DNA of 64,000 bases from Chitinophaga sp. Cy-1792 (lineage in GTDB: Bacteria > Bacteroidota > Bacteroidia > Chitinophagales > Chitinophagaceae): positions 186,001-250,000 of the forward strand of contig NZ_VWWO01000002.1 in NCBI RefSeq assembly GCF_011752935.1, in the 5' to 3' direction. The notes beneath the pieces were generated by a model that ran no database searches, was not told the origin of the DNA, and saw only the letters and a program-made list of their open reading frames with translations. Below are positions 1 to 9,060 of the stretch, one piece after another. The position numbers and the translations under genes are program-made. Within the stretch, counting starts at the first letter, position 1. Each line of letters starts with the position of its first letter.

Positions 1-1034
1 AATGGGCTACTATTGTGCTGGATGAGGCGCATATCATCCGTAACCATCAGACGCGCACTGCTAAGGCGGCATATAATCTGCAAGCCGGTTTTAAACTCGC
101 CCTCACGGGAACGCCTATACAAAATAACCTGACGGAAATATGGGGACTCTTCAGGTTCCTGTGTCCTGAGCTGCTAGGCAGCATTGATTTCTTCAATAAG
201 CAATATGTATTTCCATCGTTGAGAAACCCGGAGAGCAATGTCAAAAAGCAGCTGAAGAGGATATTGTCGCCATTTATGCTGCGGCGTACCAAAACGGCCG
301 TATTGGAGGAGCTGCCACCAAGCACGGAAATCGTTAAGCTGGTGGAGCAATCCCCTGAAGAGACTGCTTTATATGAAGCCGTACGGCGTCGTGCGCTGGA
401 GTCGCTGACCGCACAGGAAGGAAACAATGCGCAGCGCCATATCCGCGCCCTGGCAGAAATTACCCGCCTCAGAATGGCGGCATGCCATCCAAAGCTGGTA
501 GATAGCCAGCTGGAAATGGGTAGCTCCAAACTCAATGCCTTCCTGGAAATTGTGGACGAGCTGCTGGAAAATAACCATAAAGCACTTGTATTCAGCCAGT
601 TTGTAAAACACCTGGATCTCGTAAAAGCAGCCTTGCTGCAGAAAGGTATCCGCTTCCTCTATCTCGATGGCAGTACCCCAATTGCGACCCGTGCTAAACT
701 GGTAAAACAGTTCCAGGCCGGAGAAGCCGATTTGTTCCTTATAAGTCTGAAAGCCGGCGGCCTGGGCCTCAACCTCACTGCCGCCGATTATGTCATCCAC
801 CTCGATCCGTGGTGGAACCCTGCTATCGAAGAGCAGGCGTCCGACAGGGCAAGGCGTATCGGCCAGACAAGGCCCGTCACCATTTATCGTTTGGTTGCCA
901 TGCATACCATCGAAGAAAAAATCCTCACCCTTCACAATACCAAAAGAGAACTCGCCGACCAGCTGCTGGAAGGTACTGATATGGCTGTCAAACTCTCCGC
1001 TGATGAATTGATCGAATTGGTGAATACGTTATAA
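1..1034 (+). CDS. SNF2-family DNA/RNA helicase, C-terminal part (5' truncated by window edge)
   Basis: The reading frame is open to the first base, so only the C-terminal half of the gene is present. The visible part begins at the Walker B/DEAH box (VLDEAHIIRN) and continues with the SNF2 motif III region (LTGTPIQNNLTEIWGLFRFL). It ends with a helicase C domain: LVFSQFVKHLDLV, then SLKAGGLGLNLTAADYVIHLDPWWNP and the motif VI arginines in QASDRARRIGQ. These are the hallmarks of Swi2/Snf2 ATPases of the bacterial RapA/HepA-like type, which translocate on nucleic acid using ATP. The N-terminal part, possibly with SWIM or zinc-binding segments, lies outside the window. It is followed by a repeat region rather than by another gene. 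Confidence 0.95.
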   Translation, partial: WATIVLDEAHIIRNHQTRTAKAAYNLQAGFKLALTGTPIQNNLTEIWGLFRFLCPELLGSIDFFNKQYVFPSLRNPESNVKKQLKRILSPFMLRRTKTAVLEELPPSTEIVKLVEQSPEETALYEAVRRRALESLTAQEGNNAQRHIRALAEITRLRMAACHPKLVDSQLEMGSSKLNAFLEIVDELLENNHKALVFSQFVKHLDLVKAALLQKGIRFLYLDGSTPIATRAKLVKQFQAGEADLFLISLKAGGLGLNLTAADYVIHLDPWWNPAIEEQASDRARRIGQTRPVTIYRLVAMHTIEEKILTLHNTKRELADQLLEGTDMAVKLSADELIELVNTL

Positions 1035-1170
1035 GGTTAGCACTGCTACCACTCGACTATTTCTATGAATGGTGATGCATCAGCGCACCGCCCATATACT
1101 GTTTCTTCCGGGCTGGACTTACGAGTAAATGCCCTACGTTTCTTATTCCTTTCGAAAATCTCATCCTACG

Positions 1171-1470
1171 CTATTTCTCCTTGGGAATGGCGGCCGCTCG
1201 CCATCGCGGCAAATCAATCGGCCTGGTACTGTCTTTCCTGCGGCCGATTTCCGAGGAAAATAACTTACGTGCGCTATTTCTCCTTGGGAATGGTCGGCAA
1301 ATCAATCGGCCTGGTACTGTCTTTCGTGAGGTCGATTTCCAAGGAAAATAACTTACGTGCGCTATTTCTCCTTGGGAATGGTCGGCAAATCAATCGGCCT
1401 GGTACTGTCTTTCGTGAGGTCGATTTTCGAGGGAAATAACCTACGTGCGCTATTTCTCCTTGGGAATGGC
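1171..1470. repeat. 88-bp tandem intergenic repeat, two full units plus diverged flanking units
   Basis: The block CTATTTCTCCTTGGGAATGG begins at 1171, 1274, 1362 and 1450. The second, third and fourth occurrences are exactly 88 bases apart. Each full unit continues through an AATCGGCC...GGYCGATT inverted repeat and ends in GGAAAATAAC followed by TTACGTGCG. The first unit is 103 bases long because it carries an extra GC-rich dyad (GGCCGC...GCGGC). A similar dyad reappears in the last, partial unit, so the two middle units seem to have lost it. It is not a CRISPR array, because there are no unique spacers and the whole unit is conserved. Confidence 0.85.
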
Positions 1471-1524
1471 TGGCCGCGCGCCAGCGCGGCCAGCCCTCCT
1501 CCCGACCATCGAAGATGGTCGGGA
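1468..1524. terminator. Twin intergenic hairpins closing the repeat block
   Basis: The first hairpin has an 11-bp perfect stem (1468-1478 with 1485-1495, GGCTGGCCGCG arm). The second has an 11-bp perfect stem (1500-1510 with 1514-1524) around a GAA triloop. There is no U-tract on either side, so intrinsic termination is uncertain. The paired arrangement matches the double hairpins seen at 18107, 25359, 39146, 41796 and 45722. Confidence 0.6.
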
Positions 1525-1682
1525 AAATAACCCCAATTGCCTACATGATAACTAGACTATGATTTAACACTTGTTTATCAGGCTAGATAAATTCTATATG
1601 AAATTTTCCCCCCAATTTTGACGTTACTGGGACCATGTGAACGAGCGTAAATGAAATCTGTACAAAACCCGTAAGCCCGTCA

Positions 1683-4466
1683 ATGAAAAAAATTTTATTA
1701 TTCCTCACACTCTTGTGCCTTGCACAAGGGTTGCACGCACAGCACGCAGTTATCCGAGGACAAGTAACGGACACGCTTAACCGAAACCACTTGCCCAATG
1801 CAGTAGTAGCGGTGCTTCGCGCCAAAGACTCTATTCTGTACAAGTTCCAGCGTACTACCGCCGATGGAAAATTTGAACTAAAAAACCTGCAACCAGGTAA
1901 TTACCTCGTCAGTATCAGCTACCCGAAATTTGCTGATTACGTTGAACCGGTAACGTTAGACTCATCTACCGTAAAGGAAATGGGCAATATCGGTGTTATC
2001 CAGAAATCCAAACTGCTGCAGGAAGTAGTGATCAAACAACAGGTAGCGGCTATACGATTTAAAGGAGATACCACTGAGTTCAACGCAGATAGCTTCAAAA
2101 CGGCCGCCAATGCCAATGTAGAAGACCTGCTCAAAATCCTCCCGGGCATACAGGTAGATAGCAAAGGACAAATCACCGCCATGGGACAGACAGTAAAAAA
2201 GGTATTGGTAGATGGGGAAGAGTTCTTTGGTGATGACCCCACACTGGTCACCAAAAACCTCCGCGCCGACATGGTCGATAAAGTACAGCTCTTTGATAAG
2301 TCGAGCGACCAGGCCGCCTTTACCGGTGTAGATGATGGCAATAAATCCCGGACAATCAACATCAAACTAAAAGAAGATAAAAAACGTGGTTACTTCGGGA
2401 AAATCGATGTAGGCGGTGCTACCGAAGGCTACTTCAACACAGAGCTGATGTTCAACCTCTTCAGAGGAAAAAAGAAATTTGCAGCCTATGGCATCGCCAG
2501 CAACCTCGGAAAAACAGGTCTTAACTGGGATGAGAGAGATCGATTCGGCTCCAGCAATGCAGAGAATATGTCTGTGGAAGATAATGGTGATATGTACTTT
2601 TACGGCTCCGGCGACGATGACCTCGGCGGATGGGGCGGCCGCTTCGATGGACAGGGATTCCCACTTTCACAGAATGCAGGTGTACACTATGAAGATAAAT
2701 GGAATGAAGACAAGCACCGGGTAAACCTCAACGCCAAAGCCATGCACCTCGGTGTGGAACAGTGGTCTCAAAACCTCAACCAGACAGTACTGAATAACCA
2801 GGTGCAAATCACCAAAGATACCAGCAGCTCCAAAAACTCCACTTCCAGGATGACAGCAAGCGGCATCTATGAACTGAAACTGGATACCCTGTCATCTGTG
2901 AAGTTTACAGTGAAAGGAGGTAAGGATAACAGCAGCAGCTTGTCGCAGTCGCATGGTACCGTTACCGATGATGAAGGTAACCTGCTCAATGAAAGCCATA
3001 ACCGCAGAGCCGGTAATGGCGATAGAAACTATTTCAGCACAGAAATGCTGTGGCGCCAGAAATTTAAGAAAATAGGCAGGACAGTGTCCCTGAGTATAGC
3101 ACAGAATTATAACAAGGATAACAATACAGCGCTGCAGGAGTCGGAAGTGGATGTGTATAAAACAGGCAAACTGGATACGACAATGATGGTTGATCAGCAT
3201 AAGATCAGCAACTCAGAACTGTTTCACCTGTCTGGTACCGCCACCTATACGGAGCCACTCAGCAAGAAATCAAGCATGGTATTTACTTACGGCCTGGATG
3301 TCAATAATAACCAGTCCGGCAGAAGTTCATACAACAAAGATGCCGGCGGAAAATATACAGACCTGGATTCCCTCTACAGCAACGATTTCGCGTATAATGT
3401 GATGACCAACAAAGGCGGACTGGGATATTCCTACAACACTAAAAAAGTGAAGTTTAGCGCCAACGCCATTGCAGGAAGTACCAACTATACACAGGAAAAT
3501 ATGTTCACCGGCAATCTCTGGAAACGCAGTTTTGTGAACTATTATCCCAATGCAAGATTCGTATATAGTATGGGGCCGCAAAGAAGTTTACGATTCAGCT
3601 ATAATGGTTATTCAAGACAGCCAAGTGTGCAGCAGCTACAGCCACTGGTAAGTAATGATAACCAGATCAATATTTTCGTCGGAAACCCTGATCTGAGGCC
3701 GGCATTCAATAGTAATTTCAGTATTGGCTATGGCGACTACCAGGTAATGAAAGAGCGTGGTATGTGGGCCTGGCTTAGCTTTAATATGACGAACAACGAT
3801 TTTTCTACCAGTACCATCACCGATGCTAGCGGCAGAAGCAAAACGACTACCGTTAACGTGAACGGAAATTCAACAATATACCTGAACCTGAGCTATAACT
3901 GGAAAGTAAAGCCGTTGAATACCCGCTTCGATATCTCTACCAACAGTAATTACCGGAAGACGACCAACTTTGTAAATCTCCAGGAAAACCACACCAATGC
4001 TGCTAATTTAAATCTCCGTATAGGCGCAAATACCTATAAGGAAAAGAAATATGAGCAGTATTTCAGTTTTTCTGCCAACTACAATAGTTCCGTGTCATCT
4101 ATTCAGAAAAGTCTGACGACCTCCTACATGACTTACTCTCTGTATGAAAGCCTGACACTGAGGTTGCCTTATCACTTTGAAGTAAACTCAAATATAGACT
4201 ACAGCATTCGTCCTAAAACGGATCTGTTTACCACCAATAATAACCAGGCTATCTGGGGTGCTTCGGTAGCTAAGAAGTTTGGTAAGGAAGATGCGTTTCA
4301 GGTCAGGGCATCTGTAGAAGATATCCTGCAGCAACGTTTGGGTATTAACCGTTTCAGTACTGCGAATGTCGTTACCCAGCAGACGTACGGTATTATTGGC
4401 AGATATGCGATGTTAAGCTTTGTCTGGAATTTCAAAAAATTTGGTGGCGCGCCAGCAGCTAAATAA
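1683..4466 (+). CDS. Outer-membrane beta-barrel receptor with carboxypeptidase-like regulatory domain (TonB-dependent receptor-like)
   Basis: The 927-residue protein starts with a Sec signal peptide (KKILLFLTLLCLAQGLHAQ). An N-terminal beta-sandwich of the carboxypeptidase regulatory-like type follows (about residues 22-110, with IRGQVTDTLNRNHLPNAVV). Next comes a plug-like region (about 125-230, with NVEDLLKILPGIQVDSKGQITAMG and VLVDGEEFFGDD) and then a long barrel rich in alternating aromatic strands. This is the Bacteroidota outer membrane beta-barrel family related to TonB-dependent receptors. The ligand cannot be read from the sequence. It is followed after 8 bases by a GLPGLI-family gene, a pairing often seen in this phylum, so the two are probably co-transcribed and act together at the envelope. 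Confidence 0.9.
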   Translation: MKKILLFLTLLCLAQGLHAQHAVIRGQVTDTLNRNHLPNAVVAVLRAKDSILYKFQRTTADGKFELKNLQPGNYLVSISYPKFADYVEPVTLDSSTVKEMGNIGVIQKSKLLQEVVIKQQVAAIRFKGDTTEFNADSFKTAANANVEDLLKILPGIQVDSKGQITAMGQTVKKVLVDGEEFFGDDPTLVTKNLRADMVDKVQLFDKSSDQAAFTGVDDGNKSRTINIKLKEDKKRGYFGKIDVGGATEGYFNTELMFNLFRGKKKFAAYGIASNLGKTGLNWDERDRFGSSNAENMSVEDNGDMYFYGSGDDDLGGWGGRFDGQGFPLSQNAGVHYEDKWNEDKHRVNLNAKAMHLGVEQWSQNLNQTVLNNQVQITKDTSSSKNSTSRMTASGIYELKLDTLSSVKFTVKGGKDNSSSLSQSHGTVTDDEGNLLNESHNRRAGNGDRNYFSTEMLWRQKFKKIGRTVSLSIAQNYNKDNNTALQESEVDVYKTGKLDTTMMVDQHKISNSELFHLSGTATYTEPLSKKSSMVFTYGLDVNNNQSGRSSYNKDAGGKYTDLDSLYSNDFAYNVMTNKGGLGYSYNTKKVKFSANAIAGSTNYTQENMFTGNLWKRSFVNYYPNARFVYSMGPQRSLRFSYNGYSRQPSVQQLQPLVSNDNQINIFVGNPDLRPAFNSNFSIGYGDYQVMKERGMWAWLSFNMTNNDFSTSTITDASGRSKTTTVNVNGNSTIYLNLSYNWKVKPLNTRFDISTNSNYRKTTNFVNLQENHTNAANLNLRIGANTYKEKKYEQYFSFSANYNSSVSSIQKSLTTSYMTYSLYESLTLRLPYHFEVNSNIDYSIRPKTDLFTTNNNQAIWGASVAKKFGKEDAFQVRASVEDILQQRLGINRFSTANVVTQQTYGIIGRYAMLSFVWNFKKFGGAPAAK

Positions 4467-4474
4467 TTAAAGTT

Positions 4475-5227
4475 ATGATCAGAAAAATTGCAATAGTCAT
4501 TATAAGTTTCCTGCTGGTAGCAGGGAAATTGAGTGCTCAGGCAGATGTATTTCTGCACAGCGGAAAGATTCAGTACGAACGGAAAATGAATATGCATGCA
4601 TACATCGATGAGATATTCAAAGATGAAGATGATGATGCCTGGAAAGAGATCAGCAAAAAGCGCTATCCGTTGAAGTTTCAGAGTGCTTTCTATGATTGTT
4701 ATTTTACAGATACTGCTTCCCTCTATTTGCCGGAAGATGGTAACAAAGGCATAGAACAGGTGCCTTCTTCCGAAAATGTGATCTACAATACTTTTGCAGA
4801 TGGGAAAACAATAGCAAAGAAATCATTCTTTGAAACAAACTTCCTGTTGCAGGATAGTATCAGGAAGATTGACTGGAAGATCACTGATGAAACCCGTAAT
4901 ATCGCTGGGTTTGAGTGCAGGCGTGCCAATGCGGTGATCATGGATTCTATCTATGTGGTAGCTTTCTATACAGATCAGATCATCGCGCCTGGTGGTCCTG
5001 AATCTTTTGCCGGCCTGCCCGGGATGATCCTGGGAGTAGCGTTGCCATATGATCACGTAAGCTGGTTTGCTACAAAGGTATTGGTTGATAATCCACCGCC
5101 GGCTGTTATGCAGCCGCCTAAAAAAGGAAAAGTGGTGAACCGTCAGCAGATGCATGAATTAATGACAAAAGCAGTAGGACAATGGGGGACAAGAGGAAAG
5201 CGATTTATCAAAAGTGCGGAGCTATAA
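4475..5227 (+). CDS. GLPGLI family secreted protein
   Basis: The 250-residue protein has an N-terminal signal peptide (MIRKIAIVIISFLLVAGKLSAQ). The family motif appears near residue 178 as AGLPGMILGV, with Met in place of the usual Leu. Upstream are the typical ITDETRNIAGFECRRANA and YVVAFYTDQIIAPGGPESF segments. The family is of unknown function, exported, and usually encoded beside large outer-membrane receptors, as here with an 8-base gap. A strong terminator follows directly, so the receptor and this protein form a two-gene unit. I infer an accessory role to the receptor, since no catalytic motif is visible. Confidence 0.9.
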   Translation: MIRKIAIVIISFLLVAGKLSAQADVFLHSGKIQYERKMNMHAYIDEIFKDEDDDAWKEISKKRYPLKFQSAFYDCYFTDTASLYLPEDGNKGIEQVPSSENVIYNTFADGKTIAKKSFFETNFLLQDSIRKIDWKITDETRNIAGFECRRANAVIMDSIYVVAFYTDQIIAPGGPESFAGLPGMILGVALPYDHVSWFATKVLVDNPPPAVMQPPKKGKVVNRQQMHELMTKAVGQWGTRGKRFIKSAEL

Positions 5228-5234
5228 TAACATA

Positions 5235-5276
5235 AAAAAAAGCCCCCCTCTACATCGGTAGAGGGGGGCTTTTTTT
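5235..5276. terminator. Strong bidirectional-looking intrinsic terminator
   Basis: A 19-bp perfect stem (AAAAAAAGCCCCCCTCTAC arm) closes on an ATCG tetraloop and runs into a seven-T tract. It lies 7 bases after the GLPGLI stop codon. The A-tract on the 5' side would also serve a transcript from the other strand. Confidence 0.9.
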
Positions 5277-6026
5277 ATGGCTGAGTACCCCAATTTATTG
5301 TTCGCGATTTTGTTTAAATGTGGAAAAAATTATTTTTTTGGTGGATAAAAAAGAAGCAATTAAATTTGACTTCCTGCGAATCAAATGATTAACTCCTAAG
5401 CATAACCACCCGCAACGTCATTAAATTTTTATTTCGAATTAGCAAGCCTGTATCAATATTTATATAAAAGATTGAATTTATATAATTGATAAAAGATACT
5501 TCTTTTTCGTAACGTGGAATTATAATGAATGACTGCGGAGTGCTCTCACTCCGCAAAAATTTTTCTCTGATTATCTTTTATTGAAGTTTATATATTGAAT
5601 GTTCGTCGGACGGCACTCACCTGTTTTGAATGGACGTATTGTTTTTTAATCTTAAAACTTAAACCGTTGAAAAGTTCATGGAATGAGAATTTTACGCAGA
5701 CAGAGATCTAAACCGCATTGTCGTTTAACATTCAGTGGAACCGTAGCTTTAAGGTAACCGCAACATCTGTAAGATTACGTCACAGCGAATAAGTACGGAG
5801 CAGAACGGAATGGCCCGGAGAGAAGAATTTATCGATCGTATTTCCGGAATTACTATCTGAAGAAACCCTTGCATTTTTTGTGCCCCGTTAGCTCTTACCA
5901 GCTAAGCAGTTACCCCTCTGACGGTGACATCGTTTACTCATCAGCACTGGTCATGTCAGACCAAAGATGGATTAGCGCAGTCCGGTGGTGGATCTCATTA
6001 TACCGATCACCATAAAATACGTCATT
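5277..6026. other. Gene-free interval, one extra hairpin
   Basis: About 750 AT-rich bases carry no convincing coding frame on either strand. A 9-bp stem hairpin (TGCGGAGTG arm, 5534-5542 with 5547-5555, loop CTCT) followed by A and T tracts sits inside and could be a second terminator or part of a small RNA. A short dyad TTAGCT...AGCTAA lies near 5888. Otherwise I see nothing here. Confidence 0.6.
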
Positions 6027-6581
6027 ATGAAAAAATTCTTTTGTTTGTTGGTTGTTGTATGCGCCACCATGCGCTTAGCTGCGCAATCTACGGAGACTAC
6101 GCAAACTGCGCAGGCTACAACGGTGGCTATGCCAATTGAGGATGAGGATATCGTAATGGAAATCTTCGGTAAAAACAAGGAAGCGCTTATGCAGGATTAT
6201 CTACGTATTTCACCACTGGAAACAAAGTCATTCCAGGAAGCATTGTTTGACTATGAAAATGAAAAAAGACCCTGGCAGGCAGAAAGATTGGCCCTATTGA
6301 AAATGTACAATGAAGAATTTGCCTCTATCGACGAAAGAAAAATGAACTCTCTGACCAAACAGCTCATGAGCAATGATATGGAATACAGCCATCTTCAATT
6401 GCGCTATTTCAGAAGAATGAATAAACTGCTCGGTGCAACCCGCGCTGCTAAATTCTTCCAGCTGGACAGCTATTTCGAACAATCCACCAAGGCCTATATA
6501 CAGAACAATCTCCCCTTTATCAAGGAGTTGGAATCTGACCGGCAAATCTCTATGAAAGATAAACCGGTTTCCATTCGCTAA
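6027..6581 (+). CDS. Secreted hypothetical protein
   Basis: The start at 6027 is chosen because it places a clean signal peptide first (MKKFFCLLVVVCATMRLAAQ); the frame is open further upstream but without a signal. The mature part, about 165 residues, begins with a Thr/Gln-rich stretch. It continues as charged amphipathic helices (KNKEALMQDYLRISPLETKSFQEALFDYENEKRPWQAERLALL) without cysteines or a recognisable catalytic motif. The helical pattern resembles small periplasmic sensor or chaperone-like proteins, but I do not recognise a family. It stands alone, with a hairpin terminator 17 bases downstream. Confidence 0.75.
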   Translation: MKKFFCLLVVVCATMRLAAQSTETTQTAQATTVAMPIEDEDIVMEIFGKNKEALMQDYLRISPLETKSFQEALFDYENEKRPWQAERLALLKMYNEEFASIDERKMNSLTKQLMSNDMEYSHLQLRYFRRMNKLLGATRAAKFFQLDSYFEQSTKAYIQNNLPFIKELESDRQISMKDKPVSIR

Positions 6582-6597
6582 TGTTCCTGAAAAAGAA

Positions 6598-6624
6598 GTC
6601 CGTCTCTACCATGTAGAGACGGAC
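6598..6624. terminator. Bidirectional terminator between convergent genes
   Basis: A perfect 12-bp stem (GTCCGTCTCTAC) with a CAT loop lies between the convergent secreted-protein and thioesterase genes, followed by CTTCTATTTTAT. Confidence 0.8.
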
Positions 6625-6656
6625 CTTCTATTTTATACAACATCATGTTGCTATTA

Positions 6657-7094
6657 TTAATCCAGCGATTCGTAATCTTCTGTATAAGGTAATGTCTGGA
6701 ACTTCGCCGCCAGGTCTTCCGGTAAGGCTGTAAGCTTCCTTTTCAACACATCTATCCAGGCACCATCTACATTGACAGTAGCAGCTTTCACACCATCCTG
6801 GCGAAATATCTCATGCTGAACAGACCAGCGGCTGCCATCTTTCTTCGATCTCCTGATCATACAGCTTACCTTCAGCACATCGTTAGGACCCACCTCCCTA
6901 TGATAAATCAACTCCTCCCGGAAAAGAATCGGCCCCATTTTCAAACGCATCAGATCATTGACCTCCAATCCCACACTGATCAGCATATTCATTCTTGCCT
7001 GTGCAGCAAAATCCGCATAGGCGGAATGTCTCATATGCATATTTGCATCTAGCTGTGCCCACATTACAGGGCCTTCGAAATATATGTTGTCCAT
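6657..7094 (-). CDS. Acyl-CoA thioesterase-like hotdog-fold protein
   Basis: The 145-residue protein has the 4-hydroxybenzoyl-CoA thioesterase pattern near its N-terminus: WAQLDANMHMRHSAYADFAAQARM, with the Asp-x-Asn-x-His arrangement that forms the active site in this superfamily. LIYHREVGPNDVLKVSCMI and the later VDGAWIDV strand complete a single hotdog domain of normal length. It is expected to hydrolyse acyl-CoA thioesters in the cytoplasm; the acyl group is unknown. It is transcribed alone, with the AraC-type gene upstream on the same strand about 70 bases away. Confidence 0.85.
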   Translation of the reverse strand: MDNIYFEGPVMWAQLDANMHMRHSAYADFAAQARMNMLISVGLEVNDLMRLKMGPILFREELIYHREVGPNDVLKVSCMIRRSKKDGSRWSVQHEIFRQDGVKAATVNVDGAWIDVLKRKLTALPEDLAAKFQTLPYTEDYESLD

Positions 7095-7164
7095 ACTTAA
7101 ATTTACGAAGAAATACCTTTGCTATTATTATAGAGAGATGTTAAATCTGCTCGTATGAGGCGGA

Positions 7165-8085
7165 TTAATTATTATACATCTTCCTGAAGGCCAGTGGCGA
7201 TAAATTTGTTCTTGCCTTAAAGAGCTTACTGAAAGATTGTGGATGTTCAAATCCCAGCTCATAGGCGATTTCGCTAACAGATAGTTCCGTCGCGGATAAT
7301 TGCTGCTTGGCCACAGCGATTATCTTTTCATGGATATGTTGCTGTGTACTCTTACCCGTAACGCTTTTCAGTAACCCACTCAGGTAATTGGGCGAAAGGT
7401 GCAACGCTGCAGCGATATCCTGCACCGCCGGCAGCCCGGAGGATGAAAGGGCCTTGTCGCTGAAATGTACATCCAGCAATGCCTCCAGTTTTTCCAGGAT
7501 TTTATGATTGCTGATCTTACGTGTGATGAACTGCCGCTGATAAAAACGCTCTGCATAGGCCAGCAATACCTCCAGCTGCGCAATAATAATCTGTTCACTG
7601 AATTTATCAATGTTGTTATGCAGTTCCTGTTCTATTATCCGCATGATGCCGGTGATAATCGCCTCTTCTTTTTCAGATAAAAACAACGCTTCATTGACAG
7701 CATAGTCAAAGTATTCGTATTGCCGGATTTTGGTGGCCAGCGGCGTATTCCACAGAAAATCCGGATGCACCTGTAATATAAGCCCGGAATGTTTTGCCGC
7801 GAGCTCTTCATCCGTTTCTATACTGAATACCTGCCCGGGTGCGATAAAGAACATCAGTCCTTCATCGAAGTCGTACTGCTGCTGACCATATTTGATTTTA
7901 GCGCCAGGGTTGCGTTTCAGCGAAATGGAATAAAATCCTGGTGCAAAAGTGCTGCCTTTCGCCGTGCTGTAATCAATCGTTTTCAAGTCAATGACACTGA
8001 TCAGCGGATGCTCCGGCGCAGGCAGCTTTCTGAGCTTATGAAACTCACTGATGGTATTGACATGATGTATCGTTTTCCTGGGCAT
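7165..8085 (-). CDS. AraC family transcriptional regulator
   Basis: The 306-residue protein has a cupin-like N-terminal sensor region (FAPGFYSISLKRNPGAKIKYGQQQY, about residues 45-75). The C-terminal third carries two helix-turn-helix units: VQDIAAALHLSPNYLSGLLKSVTGKSTQQHI, and VSEIAYELGFEHPQSFSKLFKARTNLSPLAFRK. The latter fits the AraC signature well. It is the usual length for Bacteroidota AraC regulators. The target is unknown. It is divergent from the DUF6934-like gene at 8265 and lies upstream of the thioesterase gene on the same strand, which may be a target. Confidence 0.92.
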   Translation of the reverse strand: MPRKTIHHVNTISEFHKLRKLPAPEHPLISVIDLKTIDYSTAKGSTFAPGFYSISLKRNPGAKIKYGQQQYDFDEGLMFFIAPGQVFSIETDEELAAKHSGLILQVHPDFLWNTPLATKIRQYEYFDYAVNEALFLSEKEEAIITGIMRIIEQELHNNIDKFSEQIIIAQLEVLLAYAERFYQRQFITRKISNHKILEKLEALLDVHFSDKALSSSGLPAVQDIAAALHLSPNYLSGLLKSVTGKSTQQHIHEKIIAVAKQQLSATELSVSEIAYELGFEHPQSFSKLFKARTNLSPLAFRKMYNN

Positions 8086-8264
8086 AACTGAAGCTACAAT
8101 TTTTTTGAAATTATTTTAAAATACAGTTTTTGAAGCGAATAAACTGACTTTCAGTACCTAATGACGGAGTGGTGTTATCACTATGATAACCAGGTTATTA
8201 TGTGAAAATTTTATGAAATCCGGCTGTTAAGTTTTACCGAATATAACTGGGCAAAATTTATAGA

Positions 8265-8816
8265 ATGGCATTTGATAAAACCTATCACGTAAATGTAAAA
8301 TTGAGGGATGAGAGCAAACTTTATACGTTTGTTAGCTCTGGACCAGAGGAGATAGTAAAAGCAGTTGAATATACTTATACCCAGCATTTAGGAAAATATC
8401 CGGTTTATAACCTCGGTTTTGGAGATTATGATCCACTTACAGATTCTATTATAGACCGGGTGATAAGTAATAACGGAGATGTTTACACTGTTTTTTATAC
8501 TGTTTTAAATACTGTTCTGCACTTTTTTGATGAGAACCCAAACGCTATAATGTCTGTTGAGGGAAGTGACTCTGGTAAGGCGTTTTCGGAGGAATGCAGG
8601 AAGTTATGTCGCAAAAAATGTACGGATATATGTAAAAACATGGATAGACGTATCAGGACTTATAGATGGTTTGTTGATAAGAATATTGATGAACTTAATA
8701 AATCATATACATTTTACGGCGGTTGGAGAGGAAAAAAGGGCATTAAGAGAACAGAATGCTATAGGCCAACAGGAATATACAACGTAATATATTGTCATAA
8801 AAATAAAATTGTTTAA
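8265..8816 (+). CDS. DUF6934-like Bacteroidota protein
   Basis: The 183-residue protein has no signal peptide. Its central pattern YNLGFGDYDPLTDSIIDRVISNNGDVYTVFYTVLNTVLHFFDENP followed by SVEGSD matches my recollection of the Bacteroidota-specific DUF6934 family; the assignment is by memory of the pattern. Function is unknown. It is rich in Lys and Tyr, has a Cys cluster (CRKLCRKKCTDIC) and lower GC than its neighbours, suggesting an accessory gene. The next gene begins 2 bases after its stop, so the two are translationally linked. With the third gene it forms a compact three-gene unit. Confidence 0.7.
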   Translation: MAFDKTYHVNVKLRDESKLYTFVSSGPEEIVKAVEYTYTQHLGKYPVYNLGFGDYDPLTDSIIDRVISNNGDVYTVFYTVLNTVLHFFDENPNAIMSVEGSDSGKAFSEECRKLCRKKCTDICKNMDRRIRTYRWFVDKNIDELNKSYTFYGGWRGKKGIKRTECYRPTGIYNVIYCHKNKIV

Positions 8817-8817
8817 T

Positions 8818-9024
8818 ATGCTAGCTCAAAAAGAAAATCAATCCGAAAAAATGATAACTATACCTGAAATGCTATATCTGTCATTAGTTTCAGAAAGATT
8901 GAAGGACAGGATCTTGTTCCCAGAAAGTCTTGCTCGAATGAAAGCTATTCTTGAAGAAACAGACCAGGAAGAATTCCTGGCTTTGATCAACAAAAATATT
9001 GCGTGCCATAAGCGAGCCGTTTAG
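8818..9024 (+). CDS. Small hypothetical protein, paralogue 1
   Basis: The 68-residue acidic/basic helical protein starts 2 bases after the DUF6934-like gene stops. The ATG at 8818 is preferred over an upstream TTG in the same frame. It aligns along its whole length with the next small gene: shared SEKMITIP, YLSLVSERLKDRILFPE, and a closing helix ending in cHKR. No known family is recognised. The tight linkage to a DUF6934-like gene suggests a functional partner, possibly an antidote or accessory subunit; this is inference only. Confidence 0.65.
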   Translation: MLAQKENQSEKMITIPEMLYLSLVSERLKDRILFPESLARMKAILEETDQEEFLALINKNIACHKRAV

Positions 9025-9060
9025 TTCTTATTTAATTGAAGGAAAATCAAGCGATATCAC

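Larger units (their letters stand above)
1035..1682. other. Gene-free interval with tandem repeats and two hairpins
   Basis: This 648-base gap between the SNF2 gene and the receptor gene holds the 88-bp repeat block (about 1171-1470) and a GC-rich hairpin pair (1468-1524), listed separately. Frames through the repeats are open for 124 codons, but the product would simply be the repeat translated three times, so no gene is called. The last 150 bases before the receptor are AT-rich leader. No clear TAnnTTTG box was identified there. Confidence 0.75.

Noticed and set aside
369..935. Long antisense frames over the helicase and other strongly coding genes
   Set aside because: They are shadows of the codon bias of the real gene; no independent start or family signal is visible.
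1065..1439. 124-codon open frame through the tandem repeats
   Set aside because: It only translates the 88-bp repeat units, which differ in length from the reading-frame requirement in the flanking copies. The structural dyads explain conservation better.
1166..1470. Possible CRISPR array
   Set aside because: The whole unit is repeated without unique spacers, unit length is too long and no cas genes are near.
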